Notes: generated by a model from the sequence alone, not told the origin. Shown: positions 1 through 10,692, counted from the stretch's first letter. The stretch is DNA of 64,000 nt from Streptococcus parapneumoniae (GCF_037076355.1 NZ_AP026968.1:1814501-1878500); one strand, 5' to 3'. Numbers and translations: made by a program.

Positions 1-770
1 ACAACCACGTACAAGTCACCATAAGGTCCACCGTTAAATCCAGCTTCACCTTGACCAGCTAGGCGAATTTGTTGACCAGTTTCCACACCAGCAGGAATTT
101 TGACATGTACGCTATGGGCTTGTTTTTCATGCCCTGTTCCGTGACATGTTGTACATGGATCTTTGATTTCTTTTCCGCGACCATGACAGACATCACAGGT
201 TACTTGACGACGCATCATACCAAGCGGAGTCTGCGTATCGACGTTAATGACACCAGCACCATGACAGCGTCCACAAGTGACTGGACTTGTTCCTGGTTTA
301 GCACCTGAGCCATTACATGTACGACAGCTTGCTTCACGATTGTACTTAACCTCTTTTTCAGCTCCAAAAATAGCTTCTTCAAAAGTCAAATTCACACGGT
401 ATTGGAGGTCATCCCCCTGACGAGGAGCATTTGGATTGCGTGAAGCACCGCCTCCACCGAAGAAGCTTGAGAAAATGTCCTCAAAGCCACCGAAACCACC
501 TGCCCCATTGAAACCGCCAGCTCCACCACCGAAGCCTCCAAAGCCACCATTGGCACCAGCCGCACCATATTGGTCATAGGCAGCCCGTTTTTGGTCGTCA
601 CTCAAAGTCTCATAGGCTTCTTGAACTTCCTTGTACTTTTCCTCAGCACCAGGCTCCTTGTTGATATCTGGGTGGTATTTTTTCGAAAGCTTACGATAAG
701 CCTTTTTGATCTCGTCTGCCGAAGCGTTTTTGGACACCCCCAGACGATCATAAAATTCAGTATTGTTCAT
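1..770 (-). CDS. dnaJ: Chaperone DnaJ (Hsp40), C-terminus cut by window edge
   Basis: DnaJ stimulates the ATPase of DnaK and delivers unfolded clients to it. About 256 codons are visible. The J domain opens the protein, with YHPDIN containing the HPD motif near residue 34. A Gly/Phe-rich linker follows ([11 protein letters not shown] region), then a zinc domain with CxxCxGxG-type repeats ([32 protein letters not shown]). The ATG at 770 is the only sensible start, but no good Shine-Dalgarno precedes it. It is separated from the dnaK unit by about 330 bp holding a terminator and repeats, so it may be partly uncoupled from the hrcA operon. Identification is very safe. Confidence 0.97.
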   Translation of the reverse strand, partial: MNNTEFYDRLGVSKNASADEIKKAYRKLSKKYHPDINKEPGAEEKYKEVQEAYETLSDDQKRAAYDQYGAAGANGGFGGFGGGAGGFNGAGGFGGFEDIFSSFFGGGGASRNPNAPRQGDDLQYRVNLTFEEAIFGAEKEVKYNREASCRTCNGSGAKPGTSPVTCGRCHGAGVINVDTQTPLGMMRRQVTCDVCHGRGKEIKDPCTTCHGTGHEKQAHSVHVKIPAGVETGQQIRLAGQGEAGFNGGPYGDLYVV

Positions 771-1052
771 ACAAGATACCAAGACCGTAAAATTCGACTG
801 AAAAATAGGAAATCTGACGCTGGAGCGATGCTCCTAGACAGATTTATCTTTTTTCCGAGAATTTAGGTCGGGTTCAATTCCTTTCTTTTATATTTAGTAA
901 GAAATTCTGGAACCCGTGTTCAATTCCCTGAACACCTTTGTTCCTTTCTGTTATTGTTGCGGAACGAAACCACGATTTAGGTCGGGTTCAATTCCTATAT
1001 TTCATATTGATGAGACAAACCCCAAATAAATCAGGTTTAGGCCCTTTTTATC
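771..1052. repeat. dnaJ upstream region with long hairpin and direct repeats
   Basis: No gene is seen here. Positions 789-864 form an imperfect long inverted repeat whose tip is GGAGC-GAT-GCTCC and whose flanks pair AAATCTG with CAGATTT. A 22-bp sequence (key part GGTCGGGTTCAATTCC) occurs identically at 861-882 and 975-996. A related inverted-looking copy (GGAACCCGTGTTCAATTCCC) lies near 910-929. These would all be in the dnaJ 5' leader. Function is unknown; it may be a small repeat element or a structured leader. Confidence 0.6.
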
Positions 1053-1083
1053 GAAAAACAGAGGCTGGGTTGCAACCTCTGCA
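1053..1083 (-). terminator. Rho-independent terminator after dnaK / small membrane protein
   Basis: On the minus strand CAGAGG and CCTCTG pair across an 11-nt loop (arms 1076-1081 and 1059-1064) and are followed by a T run (1052-1058). It lies just after the gene ending at 1100 and before dnaJ. Confidence 0.75.
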
Positions 1084-1099
1084 AATAAGTAAATTAACT

Positions 1100-1501
1100 T
1101 TATTTTGATTTTAAATATCCTATAAGTACAGAAATATTTATATATTTTTGTCTCTTCTTAGTATTGGCTATAAAATTCCAATAGATTAGAAGGAATACAC
1201 CGACAACCCAAATCATGCCCATTATAAACGATATTATAAATTCTGGTTTTTGTATTGTTACTGATACTAGTGATGATACTAACGCTGACAACAATACTGA
1301 AGTAACAAAATTCCTTACCGCTTCATCATTTTTGACACAACTATCATGTTCAGCTAATACAGTTTCTCTATATCTAGCCAAATATACTGCTGGAATATTA
1401 TCTATAAAATCTTTTGCAGACTCATAACTATCAGCTTTATTACAGAAATCATTATAAACTTTTCTTGTACTTTTTAGATACTCTTCTGTTAATACTTTCA
1501 T
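1100..1501 (-). CDS. Hypothetical two-helix membrane protein between dnaK and dnaJ
   Basis: 133 residues. The first about 65 residues are charged and mostly helical (MKVLTEEYLKSTRK...). Two hydrophobic segments then follow at about 66-85 and 90-112 (FVTSVLLSALVSSLVSV; FIMGMIWVVGVFLLIYW), and a short basic tail ends the protein. This predicts a two-pass membrane protein with a cytoplasmic N-terminal domain. The start lies one base from the dnaK stop, so it is co-transcribed with dnaK. A hypothetical gene sits at the same place in pneumococcus. No function is recognised, and an SLATT-like fold is only a guess. The codon use is more AT-rich than in dnaK. Confidence 0.8.
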   Translation of the reverse strand: MKVLTEEYLKSTRKVYNDFCNKADSYESAKDFIDNIPAVYLARYRETVLAEHDSCVKNDEAVRNFVTSVLLSALVSSLVSVTIQKPEFIISFIMGMIWVVGVFLLIYWNFIANTKKRQKYINISVLIGYLKSK

Positions 1502-1502
1502 C

Positions 1503-3338
<1,836 letters not shown>

Positions 3339-3366
3339 TTAAATTTTATATTCTATTTTTCTTTTA

Positions 3367-3480
3367 GATACTCTTCTTAAGTGGCGACGCCGTCAGAGCT
3401 TGACTTCGTCAATCTCTTTGACTAAACTTTGAGCCTAAGGTCTCAAAGTTTGCGCAGATAGCGCCACGGCGAAGAGTATC
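3367..3480. repeat. BOX-like palindromic element between dnaK and grpE
   Basis: A 114-bp element is bounded by the perfect inverted repeat GATACTCTTC (3367-3376) and GAAGAGTATC (3471-3480), continued inside by GTGGCG/CGCCAC. An inner hairpin pairs AACTTTGAG (3425-3433) with CTCAAAGTT (3442-3450), and it contains TTGACTTCGTCAA. The architecture and ends resemble streptococcal BOX elements (boxC-boxB-boxA), but the internal sequence is diverged. It lies inside the grpE-dnaK mRNA. Confidence 0.65.
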
Positions 3481-3579
3481 GTCTTTGGTTCGCTTCGCTC
3501 ACTATTGCAAAGCTGAACTACTTTTTTATCTTTCTTCATAGTTTATTGTCGTTTCGGACAAGTTTTCTATTATGTAAAT

Positions 3580-3696
3580 TGCGACACGAGAAATCGAAAT
3601 CGATTTTATTTCGACGACGAGTTAGTAAGGAGGCTAGGTAAACGCCATAGCGATTGCCGTTTTCTGACGAGTTGCTTTAGCTACCGTCAGAATTGC
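3580..3696. repeat. Structured intergenic repeat, diverged copy (grpE 3' side)
   Basis: The core at 3580-3637 matches the repeat units at 50381-50650: GCGACACGA, then a hairpin pairing TCGAAAT with ATTTCGA, then GTTAGTAAGGAGGCTAGGTA. It is followed by a second hairpin pairing TCTGACG (about 3662) with CGTCAGA (about 3684). No gene is present. It sits just downstream of the grpE stop. Confidence 0.5.
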
Positions 3697-4230
3697 CTAG
3701 TTGTACACCACTACCATGGCTGGGCGTAGGATGCGGTCATGGAGTTTGTAGCCTTTTTGGAAAACTTGGGCGATGGTATCTGCTGGATGTTCATCGTCTG
3801 CTGGGAGAGTTTGGATGGCCATATGGTAGTTATGGTCAAATTCACCGTCAGCTGCGATTTCTTCGATTCCTTCTTCTTTCAAAGCGTGAATCAAGCTTTC
3901 TTGCACCATCTCCAATCCTTTTTTGACATCGTCTGTCAATCCTTCAACCGCGAGTGCACGCTCAAGGTTATCCAAAGAAGGGAGAATCGCTTTTGCCAAG
4001 TCCTGGCTACGATAATGTTGCAAGTTTTGACGCTCTTCATTGGCACGGCGTTGGATATTTTGCATTTCTGCATGAGCGCGAAGGTATTTATTTTCGAACT
4101 CATCTGCACGTTCATTTGCCAAGTCCAACTCAGACTTCTCAGGAGTCGTTTCTTCAGTTGTTTCCACAACTTCCTCTTCTTGAACTTCTTGAACTTCTTC
4201 TACTTCTTCATTTTTTATATCTTGGACCAT
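3697..4230 (-). CDS. grpE: Nucleotide exchange factor GrpE
   Basis: 177 residues from the ATG at 4230, which has a strong AAAGGAGG five bases upstream. An in-frame ATG at 4254 has no such site and would add 8 residues. The N-terminus is acidic ([16 protein letters not shown]), followed by a long coiled-coil helix ([20 protein letters not shown]), LDNLERAL, and the C-terminal beta domain ending RPAMVVVYN. GrpE releases ADP from DnaK. It lies 26 bp downstream of hrcA in the heat-shock operon. Confidence 0.97.
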   Translation of the reverse strand: MVQDIKNEEVEEVQEVQEEEVVETTEETTPEKSELDLANERADEFENKYLRAHAEMQNIQRRANEERQNLQHYRSQDLAKAILPSLDNLERALAVEGLTDDVKKGLEMVQESLIHALKEEGIEEIAADGEFDHNYHMAIQTLPADDEHPADTIAQVFQKGYKLHDRILRPAMVVVYN

Positions 4231-4256
4231 TTTCGCCTCCTTTAATGATTTCAATC

Positions 4257-5291
4257 TTAATGTACTTCGTAATGATTACTACTAAGGTAGCGGTAAAAAT
4301 CTGTCAACTTCATGGTCAAAACACGGTTGACCACATTGACTTGGTTGATTAGCTGTTGGTAATCCAGATTGACTGGACCGATAATGGCTAGAATTCCAAC
4401 TCCCCGATAAGGAATGAGGAACTTGCTACTAATCACCGCTAGGTCAGCTAGACAGGACTCTTGACTGTCCGCAACACGAACATTTTGCATCTGATCTTCA
4501 TGCAAACCCTCACGAATCTCCAGAGCCACCTTTTGCGGTTGATCAAAGAACTGATAGGCTGCTAGATTGGCAAAATTCAAGAGATTAACCTTGCCCGCCA
4601 CCACAATGTTTTCGTTGAACATTTCCTTAAAGATATGTTCAAAGAGATCGATAACATTGTCCGTTGTTGTAAAGTAACGCTGGATAATCTGCGGAATCTC
4701 CGTCCGAATCTTGTAGTGAATATCTAGCACGGTGTGGCCGAGAAAACGTTCCTGAATAATGTTCTTCAGTTTCAGCAAATCCTCCTGCAAGAAGTTCCTT
4801 GGAATCAGAAATTGACTGGTAACCGTTCGAGACTCGTCTAGGGTGAATACCGCCAAGGCTGTATGTTGCCCCAAAACAACGATATCAAAGGCTGTCAATC
4901 GTTGTCTGCTCGGCTCAACGTCCAGTGCTACTACCGTACAGCCACTCAGGTCTGTCAGTAGATTAGCAGCTTCTTGCAGAATATCTTCTAGCTTGAAGAA
5001 TTCCTGATCAAAGGCTTTGACAATCTCGTAAACCTCATTTTCAGCCAGTCGGTCAAAATCCAGTGAGTGTTTTACATAGTACTGAAAACCAGCAACACTT
5101 GGCATCCGACCACTTGAAGTATGAGCCTTCTCAAGCAAACCTTGCTTTTCTAGAGCCGCCATGTCATTACGAATGGTTGCACTGCTAGAGTTAATAGACT
5201 CTTGCAAGGCTTTGGATCCGACAGGTTCGTGCGTTTTGGTAAAGATGTCAATAATCAGATTTAGAATATCCTGCTGACGCTCTGTAACCAC
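4257..5291 (-). CDS. hrcA: Heat-inducible transcription repressor HrcA
   Basis: 344 residues from the GTG at 5291 ([12 protein letters not shown]...), which matches the family length. A longer frame from 5333 would read through the CIRCE operator and is rejected. The N-terminal winged helix ([20 protein letters not shown]) binds CIRCE, and the dimerisation and GAF-like parts follow. HrcA represses its own operon and needs GroEL to fold. It is the first gene of hrcA-grpE-dnaK, and its promoter carries two CIRCE sites. Confidence 0.97.
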   Translation of the reverse strand: MVTERQQDILNLIIDIFTKTHEPVGSKALQESINSSSATIRNDMAALEKQGLLEKAHTSSGRMPSVAGFQYYVKHSLDFDRLAENEVYEIVKAFDQEFFKLEDILQEAANLLTDLSGCTVVALDVEPSRQRLTAFDIVVLGQHTALAVFTLDESRTVTSQFLIPRNFLQEDLLKLKNIIQERFLGHTVLDIHYKIRTEIPQIIQRYFTTTDNVIDLFEHIFKEMFNENIVVAGKVNLLNFANLAAYQFFDQPQKVALEIREGLHEDQMQNVRVADSQESCLADLAVISSKFLIPYRGVGILAIIGPVNLDYQQLINQVNVVNRVLTMKLTDFYRYLSSNHYEVH

Positions 5292-5317
5292 CTCATCACT
5301 CCTCTCTGTCTGATCGA

Positions 5318-5344
5318 TTAGCACTCGACACACTCAAGTGCTAA
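5318..5344 (-). promoter_or_regulatory. CIRCE operator, downstream copy
   Basis: TTAGCACTC, nine bases, then AAGTGCTAA. One base differs from the consensus (first base of the right arm). It lies just 3' of the -10 box and upstream of the hrcA GTG start, so HrcA bound here would block initiation. Confidence 0.93.
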
Positions 5345-5355
5345 CTTATGATTCT

Positions 5356-5383
5356 ATTATACACCCTTAAAAGAGAATGTCAA
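5356..5383 (-). promoter_or_regulatory. hrcA operon SigA promoter
   Basis: Minus-strand TTGACA (5378-5383) and TATAAT (5356-5361), both perfect, with a 16-bp spacer. It lies between the two CIRCE operators. Confidence 0.9.
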
Positions 5384-5400
5384 GACAAAAACTCAAAAAA

Positions 5401-5427
5401 TTAGCACTCTTTTATCAAGAGTGCTAA
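5401..5427 (-). promoter_or_regulatory. CIRCE operator, upstream copy (perfect)
   Basis: TTAGCACTC, nine bases, GAGTGCTAA: an exact match to the CIRCE consensus. It lies 17 bp upstream of the -35 box. Because it is a hairpin it could be mistaken for a terminator of the neighbouring gene, but the arms and spacing are exactly those of CIRCE. Confidence 0.93.
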
Positions 5428-5451
5428 AAATCAGTCTAAAGACCTAGAACC

Positions 5452-5964
5452 CTACCTCCCATCTACTTGGTATTTCCTTTTAAGTCTGAAAAAACTATGG
5501 ATTAGATAAGAAATCATAAAGGAATATAGAGCAAAAATGACAAAGAAAGATTGCGACAGTTCTTCTCGAAACAAACTCATACAAACAACAAGACCGCCTG
5601 AGAAAGCAACTGTACATGAACGAAATCTATATCGCATAACTTCCCATCTGAGCCCCTTACTCATATAGACTTGATCCTCTGGAAGTAAATTAGAAGACGA
5701 TTTACGAAGAATCGAACAAAAACCTCTTTCTATCAATTCCCAACCTCTATTTCTAAAATCTTGCAGTTCATGCTTATATTTTTTAAGAAATCTAGAATCA
5801 TAGATACAGTAGATGACATCGTCTGGTTGACATTGGTCAAAATAGAACAAACCAAAACGACTCGTTCTATATCTCCAACCCTTCAAATGCATCTCATGTA
5901 AATATTCTTCTTCCTTGTCCAAATCAACAATGGTGAAAATCCGAAATTGTACTTTGCTATTCAT
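5452..5964 (-). CDS. DUF2812-type membrane protein, copy 2
   Basis: 170 residues. The N-terminal half has the DUF2812 pattern (FTIVDLDKEEEYLHEMHLKGWRY, then YFDQCQPDDVIYCIY), and two hydrophobic segments lie near the C-terminus (about 118-155). It is a diverged paralogue of the neighbour at 5999-6577 and probably lies in the same operon under the PadR regulator. Members of this family are often found next to PadR genes. Biochemical function is unknown. Confidence 0.8.
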   Translation of the reverse strand: MNSKVQFRIFTIVDLDKEEEYLHEMHLKGWRYRTSRFGLFYFDQCQPDDVIYCIYDSRFLKKYKHELQDFRNRGWELIERGFCSILRKSSSNLLPEDQVYMSKGLRWEVMRYRFRSCTVAFSGGLVVCMSLFREELSQSFFVIFALYSFMISYLIHSFFRLKRKYQVDGR

Positions 5965-5998
5965 TACCTTACCTCCAAATCAGAAAACATACATAGTT

Positions 5999-6577
5999 TT
6001 ATTTGTCAGATAATTCTTTCCACTTTTGAAACAATCTCCCAAAAATATAAGAAATCTGAATCGAATGAACTATCAATAAAACACCATCTATTATAACAAT
6101 CAAAAACATTTCCCAACTGAAAGAACTACCTCCAGCGACAAACTTTGAGAAAACCGGTAGTAGAGCTAAAAAGAGAAGCAAAATAGGAAGCATCCGCATT
6201 GTTAAAATCCGTTTGACCATAGCTAGCTTCCCGGCCGCGTCATTATAAATTTCAAACTCGGCATCCGACTCAATTCCAGAATGAAGTTTTCTAAAGTAGG
6301 AAAAACCATTAAAGTCTGTAATATGCTCCCAGCCACAGTCTTTAAATAATTGTAAATAGGAGGCTCTATCGGATTTTTTCATGGGATAAAAGTCCAACTG
6401 ATAAGACACCTGCTCCGGTTGGCACTTTTCAAAGGTATACTTAACTGCAACTACTAAGTTAGAGTAGGTTACCTTCTTGAGTTTCCAGCCCTCAGCATGC
6501 ATTTTTCTAAGATATAAAGCCTCTCTATCATAATCCGCAATGGTAGCAATTCGATAAACAATTTTCTTTTCCATCAT
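5999..6577 (-). CDS. DUF2812-type membrane protein, copy 1
   Basis: 192 residues. The N-terminal DUF2812 part reads YRIATIADYDREALYLRKMHAEGWKL and FEKCQPEQVSYQLDFYP. Two membrane helices follow at about 130-150 and 155-177 (MLPILLLFLALLPVF; MFLIVIIDGVLLIV). The start overlaps the stop of the PadR gene by four bases, indicating translational coupling. It probably works with, or is simply controlled by, the PadR protein. Function is unknown. Confidence 0.82.
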   Translation of the reverse strand: MMEKKIVYRIATIADYDREALYLRKMHAEGWKLKKVTYSNLVVAVKYTFEKCQPEQVSYQLDFYPMKKSDRASYLQLFKDCGWEHITDFNGFSYFRKLHSGIESDAEFEIYNDAAGKLAMVKRILTMRMLPILLLFLALLPVFSKFVAGGSSFSWEMFLIVIIDGVLLIVHSIQISYIFGRLFQKWKELSDK

Positions 6578-6894
6578 CCTTCCTCCCGACTATTTCTGTA
6601 GAGGCGTTCAATACGTTTCAATTCAATATCTAAGACTTTGCGTCCCAAGTCTGTAATCTGATAGATTTTCCGTTTTTCCTCTTCGCGGACAAAGGAAATC
6701 AAACCATCCTTTTCCATTTTTGACAAGGTCCCATACATAGTTCCAGGACTAATCGAAACTTGCGAATCTGTCATCTCCTTGACCTTTCGCGTAATACTAT
6801 AACCATGACTTTCCTTTTGCAGACAGAGCAAGATATAAAAGCCCGTTTCCGTCATCGGAAGATAAACTCGACGAATCTTATCCGTCAATTCCAT
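6574..6894 (-). CDS. PadR-family transcriptional regulator
   Basis: 106 residues, the size of the short PadR class. The winged helix spans nearly the whole protein: LQKESHGYSITRKVKEM, SPGTMYGTLSKMEKDGLISF, then a short C-terminal helix (IELKRIERLYRN). It is the first gene of a three-gene leftward operon with two DUF2812 proteins. Repeated ATATATCRCAC sequences flank its promoter and are likely autoregulatory sites. The inducing ligand is not known. Confidence 0.92.
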   Translation of the reverse strand: MELTDKIRRVYLPMTETGFYILLCLQKESHGYSITRKVKEMTDSQVSISPGTMYGTLSKMEKDGLISFVREEEKRKIYQITDLGRKVLDIELKRIERLYRNSREEG

Positions 6895-6920
6895 TTATAG
6901 CTACCTCCTATCCAGTTCGA

Positions 6921-6971
6921 TATATCGCACTTCGTTATATAAAATATATCACACCTCGATATAAAATACAA
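6921..6971 (-). promoter_or_regulatory. Promoter and candidate PadR operator
   Basis: Minus-strand TTGTAT (6966-6971) and TATATT (6943-6948) with a 17-bp spacer. Direct repeats TATATCGCAC (6921) and TATATCACAC (6945) and CGATAT half-sites overlap the promoter. Operator identity is inferred from position only. Confidence 0.6.
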
Positions 6972-7000
6972 GAAAAAAAGATCATCCTCACGGACAATCT
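6972..7000 (-). terminator. glnA terminator
   Basis: Arms AGATCATCC (6979-6987) and GGACAATCT (6992-7000) pair with G-U wobbles on the minus-strand RNA, followed by a T run. It lies 16 bp after the glnA stop. Confidence 0.75.
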
Positions 7001-7016
7001 TCCTTCTATATTAGTA

Positions 7017-8363
7017 TTAGTAAAGGTCTAAATAATTATCAATTTCCCATTGTGAAACGAAGGTTGCATAACTTGCCCATTCGATTCGTTTGGCCTCAAG
7101 GAAACTAGTATAGATATGTTCTCCAAGAGCTGCTCTGACAACCTCATCTTCTGTCAAAGCTTTCAAAGCGTTGTGAAGGGTTGATGGAAGGTCTGTAATA
7201 CCAGCTTCCTTACGCTCTTCTGCTGTCATGATGTAGATATTTTCTTCGATAGGAGCTGGTGCTTCGATTTTGTTTTCAATACCATGCAAACCAACTTCCA
7301 ACAGAACTGCCATAGCGATGTACGGATTAGCCATTGGATCCACTGAACGCAACTCAAGACGAGTTCCCATACCACGTGAAGCAGGCACGCGCACAAGTGG
7401 CGAACGGTTACGACCAGCCCAAGCAATGTAAACAGGCGCTTCATAACCCGGAACCAAACGTTTGTATGAGTTAACCGTTGGGTTCATGATAGCAGTATAG
7501 TTATAGGCATGCTTGATCAAACCACCAAGGAAATGGTAGGCCGTTTCTGACAACTGCATTCCTTTTGGATCATTTGGATCAAAGAAGGCATTGTTTCCTT
7601 CTGCATCAAACAAGGACATATTACAGTGCATACCTGATCCAGCAATACCAAATTTTGGTTTGGCCATAAAGGTTGCGTAAAGTCCGTGTTTGCGGGCAAT
7701 AGTTTTAACAACGAGCTTAAAGATTTGAATCTTATCACAAGCACGGAGAACTTCATCGTACTTGAAGTCAATCTCGTGTTGTCCAACCGCAACCTCGTGG
7801 TGACTGGCTTCTACTTCAAATCCCATTTTGGTCAAGACATTGACAATCTCACGACGTGTGTTGTCCGCAAGGTCCGTAGGTGCCAAATCAAAGTAGCCAC
7901 CCTTGTCATTCACTTCAAGTGTTGGGTCCCCATTTTCATCGAGCTTGAATAGGAAGAATTCTGGTTCTGGACCAAGGTTGAAGGATTTGAATCCTACTTC
8001 TTCCATGTGACGAAGAGCACGCTTCAAATTACCACGAGGGTCCCCTGCAAATGGTTCACCTTCTGTTGTATAGACATCACAGATCAAACCTGCAACACTT
8101 CCATTTTCATCTCCCCAAGGGAAGACTGTCCATGTATCCAAGTCTGGGTACAAGTACATATCTGACTCATTGATACGTACAAAACCTTCAATAGAAGATC
8201 CATCAAACATAGCCTTATTTGACAAGACCTTATCTAATTGTTCATCTGTAGCAGGAATTTCGACGTTTTTCATGGTTCCCAAAATATCTGAAAACATGAG
8301 ACGAATAAAGGTAACATTTTTTTCCTTGACTTCACGACGAATATCTGCAGCTGTGATTGGCAT
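7017..8363 (-). CDS. glnA: Glutamine synthetase type I
   Basis: 448 residues, the length of Gram-positive GSI-alpha. It makes glutamine from glutamate, ammonia and ATP. Visible motifs are [21 protein letters not shown], the metal-binding segment [17 protein letters not shown], and the ATP/glutamate segment [20 protein letters not shown]...[11 protein letters not shown]. It lies 36 bp downstream of glnR in one operon. In this family the feedback-inhibited enzyme also signals to GlnR, so the pair forms the nitrogen control loop. Confidence 0.98.
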   Translation of the reverse strand: MPITAADIRREVKEKNVTFIRLMFSDILGTMKNVEIPATDEQLDKVLSNKAMFDGSSIEGFVRINESDMYLYPDLDTWTVFPWGDENGSVAGLICDVYTTEGEPFAGDPRGNLKRALRHMEEVGFKSFNLGPEPEFFLFKLDENGDPTLEVNDKGGYFDLAPTDLADNTRREIVNVLTKMGFEVEASHHEVAVGQHEIDFKYDEVLRACDKIQIFKLVVKTIARKHGLYATFMAKPKFGIAGSGMHCNMSLFDAEGNNAFFDPNDPKGMQLSETAYHFLGGLIKHAYNYTAIMNPTVNSYKRLVPGYEAPVYIAWAGRNRSPLVRVPASRGMGTRLELRSVDPMANPYIAMAVLLEVGLHGIENKIEAPAPIEENIYIMTAEERKEAGITDLPSTLHNALKALTEDEVVRAALGEHIYTSFLEAKRIEWASYATFVSQWEIDNYLDLY

Positions 8364-8399
8364 GAGTTTTCTCCTTAATGTATGACTACTTGCGGTTGC

Positions 8400-8756
8400 C
8401 TAACCGCGACCAAAAGGTGACTGTACTGAAGCAAAGCGCCCCTGTTGGAGGAGTTCATTATGAAGTGCACGACGTACTTCGGTCTGACTCACCGCTTTTT
8501 TGGATTTCGCTTCACGTTCAGCATATTTTTTCTTAATGGCAGCGATATTATAACCTTCAGAGATATAATCTTTGATTTCAAGCAGACGATCCATGTCATT
8601 CAAGGAATACATGCGACGGTTCCCTTCGTTTCGATCAGGCTTAATCAACTCTTGATCTTCATAATAACGAATCTGGCGCGCCGATAGATCGGTCAACTTC
8701 ATAACACTGCCGATAGGAAAAACAGCCATATTTCGGCGAAATTCTTTTTCCTTCAT
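8400..8756 (-). CDS. glnR: Nitrogen regulator GlnR (MerR family)
   Basis: 118 residues. The N-terminal MerR winged helix reads SVMKLTDLSARQIRYYEDQELIKPDRNEGNRRMYS. The short C-terminal tail (about 85-118) is the glutamine-synthetase-sensing part in relatives. GlnR represses glnRA and glutamine uptake genes when glutamine is plentiful. It is the first gene of glnRA, behind a perfect TGTTA-N7-TAACA box. Confidence 0.96.
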   Translation of the reverse strand: MKEKEFRRNMAVFPIGSVMKLTDLSARQIRYYEDQELIKPDRNEGNRRMYSLNDMDRLLEIKDYISEGYNIAAIKKKYAEREAKSKKAVSQTEVRRALHNELLQQGRFASVQSPFGRG

Positions 8757-8779
8757 TTACAATTTCCTTCTTTCTGTCT

Positions 8780-8808
8780 ATTATAGTCTAAAAAAAGACA
8801 AACGTCAA
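8780..8808 (-). promoter_or_regulatory. glnRA promoter
   Basis: Minus-strand TTGACG (8803-8808) and TATAAT (8780-8785), 17-bp spacer. The GlnR box abuts its upstream side. Confidence 0.85.
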
Positions 8809-8814
8809 TTGATA

Positions 8815-8833
8815 ATGTTATAAAATGTAACAT
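8815..8833 (-). promoter_or_regulatory. GlnR operator
   Basis: ATGTTATAAAATGTAACAT matches the GlnR consensus TGTNA-N7-TNACA exactly. It lies 6 bp upstream of the -35 of glnRA, and its last base touches the stop of the neighbouring membrane gene. Confidence 0.88.
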
Positions 8834-9360
8834 TATTTTTCTTTCTTCTCTAAAAAGAGTCGAATGCGGTCGATATCGTAATTTACGAGAATTGCGACAA
8901 AAACTCCCATAAAAGTTTCCGATACACGCGCAAATACGTACAAAATTGTTTCTCCACTCGGAATTGATAGGGTAATGATTAACATGGCTGCTACACCGCC
9001 AATAACACCTGCTTTGTTATTCATGGCTACATTTGTCATAATGGTTAACATGGTGCAGATTGGAACAACTACCAAGGTCACCCAAAAGGCTTCGTGGAAA
9101 AAGGTATTTAATAGGAAGAAGAGGAGGGCATAGAGGCCACCGATACTATTTCCTAGAATACGCGAAGTCCCAAAATGGACACTCTTATCAAAACTCTCCC
9201 TCAGACTAAAAACAGCTGTCAAAGCACCGATTTGAAGACCTTTCCAACCAAAAAAACCAAAAATCAAGAGAACTAGAAAAACAGCAATACCTGTTTTAAA
9301 GGTTCGCATACCAAGTTTGAACTGGGATTTATCGAATTTATATTTTTTAAAATAACTCAT
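8833..9360 (-). CDS. Aromatic acid exporter-like (FUSC/ArAE) membrane protein
   Basis: 175 residues, with about five hydrophobic segments between 20 and 160 (FKTGIAVFLVLLIFGFFGW; LGNSIGGLYALLFFLLN; FWVTLVVVPICTMLTIM; GVIGGVAAMLIITLSI) and a charged C-terminus. The pattern fits the ArAE_1/FUSC family of small membrane proteins. It lies between glnR and pgk, as in pneumococcus. The substrate is unknown. Confidence 0.75.
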   Translation of the reverse strand: MSYFKKYKFDKSQFKLGMRTFKTGIAVFLVLLIFGFFGWKGLQIGALTAVFSLRESFDKSVHFGTSRILGNSIGGLYALLFFLLNTFFHEAFWVTLVVVPICTMLTIMTNVAMNNKAGVIGGVAAMLIITLSIPSGETILYVFARVSETFMGVFVAILVNYDIDRIRLFLEKKEK

Positions 9361-9439
9361 AATCTCAACTTTCTATTTCCATTTTATCATAAATTGGCTG
9401 ATTTTATGAGCAATAGTTGAGAGGAAGCGTTTTTATTTT

Positions 9440-9478
9440 AAGCAAAAGAAAAGAGGAACCTTCATCCCTCTCTTCTTT
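9440..9478 (-). terminator. pgk terminator
   Basis: Arms AAAGAAAAGAGG (9445-9456) and CCTCTCTTCTTT (9467-9478) pair with one mismatch. On the minus strand they are followed by TTTTGCTT. It lies 18 bp downstream of the pgk stop. Confidence 0.7.
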
Positions 9479-9495
9479 GATTCATTTATGAAATC

Positions 9496-10692
9496 TTATT
9501 TTTCTGTCAAGGCTGCAAGTCCTGGAAGAACTTTACCTTCAAGAAGTTCCATTGATGCTCCACCACCAGTAGAGATCCATGAGAATTTGTCTGCACGACC
9601 AAGGTTAATCGCTGCGGCAGCTGAGTCACCACCACCGATGATTGATTTAACGCCTGGTTGTTTCACGATAGCGTCCATCACACCGATTGTACCAGCTTGG
9701 AAGTCTGGGTTTTCAAATACACCCATAGGTCCGTTCCATACAACTGTTTTGGCACCAGTCAAAGCTTCGTCAAATTTAGCGATAGATTTTGGACCGATGT
9801 CAAGACCAAGGAAGCCTTCAGAAACTGCTTCACCTTCAGTGTCACGCACTTCAGTGTAACCAGCAAATGCGTTAGCTTCTTTAGAGTCAACTGGTAAGAT
9901 CAATTTTCCGTTTGCTTTTTCAAGAAGAGCTTTCGCAACATCCAATTTGTCTTCTTCTACAAGTGAGTTACCGATTTCGATACCTTGTGCTTTGTAGAAT
10001 GTGTAAGTCATACCACCACCGATAAGGACTTTATCAGCTTTTTCAAGCAAGTTTTCGATAACACCGATCTTGTCTGAAACTTTTGAACCACCAAGGATAG
10101 CTACGAATGGACGTTCTGGAGTTTCAACTGCTTCTTGGATGTAGGCAATTTCGTTTTCAAGAAGGAAACCAGCAACTGCTTTTTCAACGTTTGCTGAGAT
10201 ACCAACGTTAGATGCGTGTGCACGGTGAGCTGTACCGAATGCATCGTTTACGAAGATACCATCTCCAAGTGATGCCCAGTATTTACCAAGTTCAGGATCG
10301 TTTTTAGATTCTTTTTTGCCGTCAACATCTTCGTAACGAGTGTTTTCAACCAAGAGAACTTGTCCATCTTCAAGAGCGTTGATTGCTGCTTCCAATTCAG
10401 CACCACGAGTGACACCTGGGAAAACAACATCTTGACCCAATTTAGCAGCCAAGTCAGCAGCTACAGGAGCAAGTGATTTACCAGCTTTATCAGCTTCTTC
10501 TTTCACACGTCCAAGGTGAGAGAAAAGAATTGCACGTCCACCTTGTTTGATGATGTACTTAATAGTTGGAAGAGCTGCTGTGATACGGTTGTCGTTAGTG
10601 ATTACGCCATCTTTCAATGGTACGTTGAAGTCAACACGAACGAGGACTTTTTTACCTTTCAAGTCAACGTCTTTAACAGTAAGTTTTGCCAT
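9496..10692 (-). CDS. pgk: Phosphoglycerate kinase
   Basis: 398 residues, full length. Glycolytic enzyme transferring phosphate from 1,3-bisphosphoglycerate to ADP. Motifs are [12 protein letters not shown] at about 14, [40 protein letters not shown], and the C-terminal [14 protein letters not shown]. It is monocistronic with its own extended -10 (TGATATAAT near 10728-10736) and terminator. Strongly biased codon use fits high expression. Confidence 0.98.
   Translation of the reverse strand: MAKLTVKDVDLKGKKVLVRVDFNVPLKDGVITNDNRITAALPTIKYIIKQGGRAILFSHLGRVKEEADKAGKSLAPVAADLAAKLGQDVVFPGVTRGAELEAAINALEDGQVLLVENTRYEDVDGKKESKNDPELGKYWASLGDGIFVNDAFGTAHRAHASNVGISANVEKAVAGFLLENEIAYIQEAVETPERPFVAILGGSKVSDKIGVIENLLEKADKVLIGGGMTYTFYKAQGIEIGNSLVEEDKLDVAKALLEKANGKLILPVDSKEANAFAGYTEVRDTEGEAVSEGFLGLDIGPKSIAKFDEALTGAKTVVWNGPMGVFENPDFQAGTIGVMDAIVKQPGVKSIIGGGDSAAAAINLGRADKFSWISTGGGASMELLEGKVLPGLAALTEK

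Noticed and set aside
1215..1427. Plus-strand frame inside the small membrane gene
   Set aside because: It is a shadow of the minus-strand gene at 1100-1501, which is coupled to dnaK.
4231..4254. Upstream ATG giving grpE eight more residues
   Set aside because: The ATG at 4230 has the AAAGGAGG site at ideal distance and matches the family start; 4254 has no ribosome site.
5292..5333. Longer HrcA start at 5333
   Set aside because: The extension translates the CIRCE operator and promoter-proximal leader; the GTG at 5291 gives the standard 344-residue protein.
5401..5430. Hairpin read as a terminator for an upstream gene
   Set aside because: Arms and nine-base spacing are exactly the CIRCE consensus, and there is no fitting T run for a terminator in the right place.
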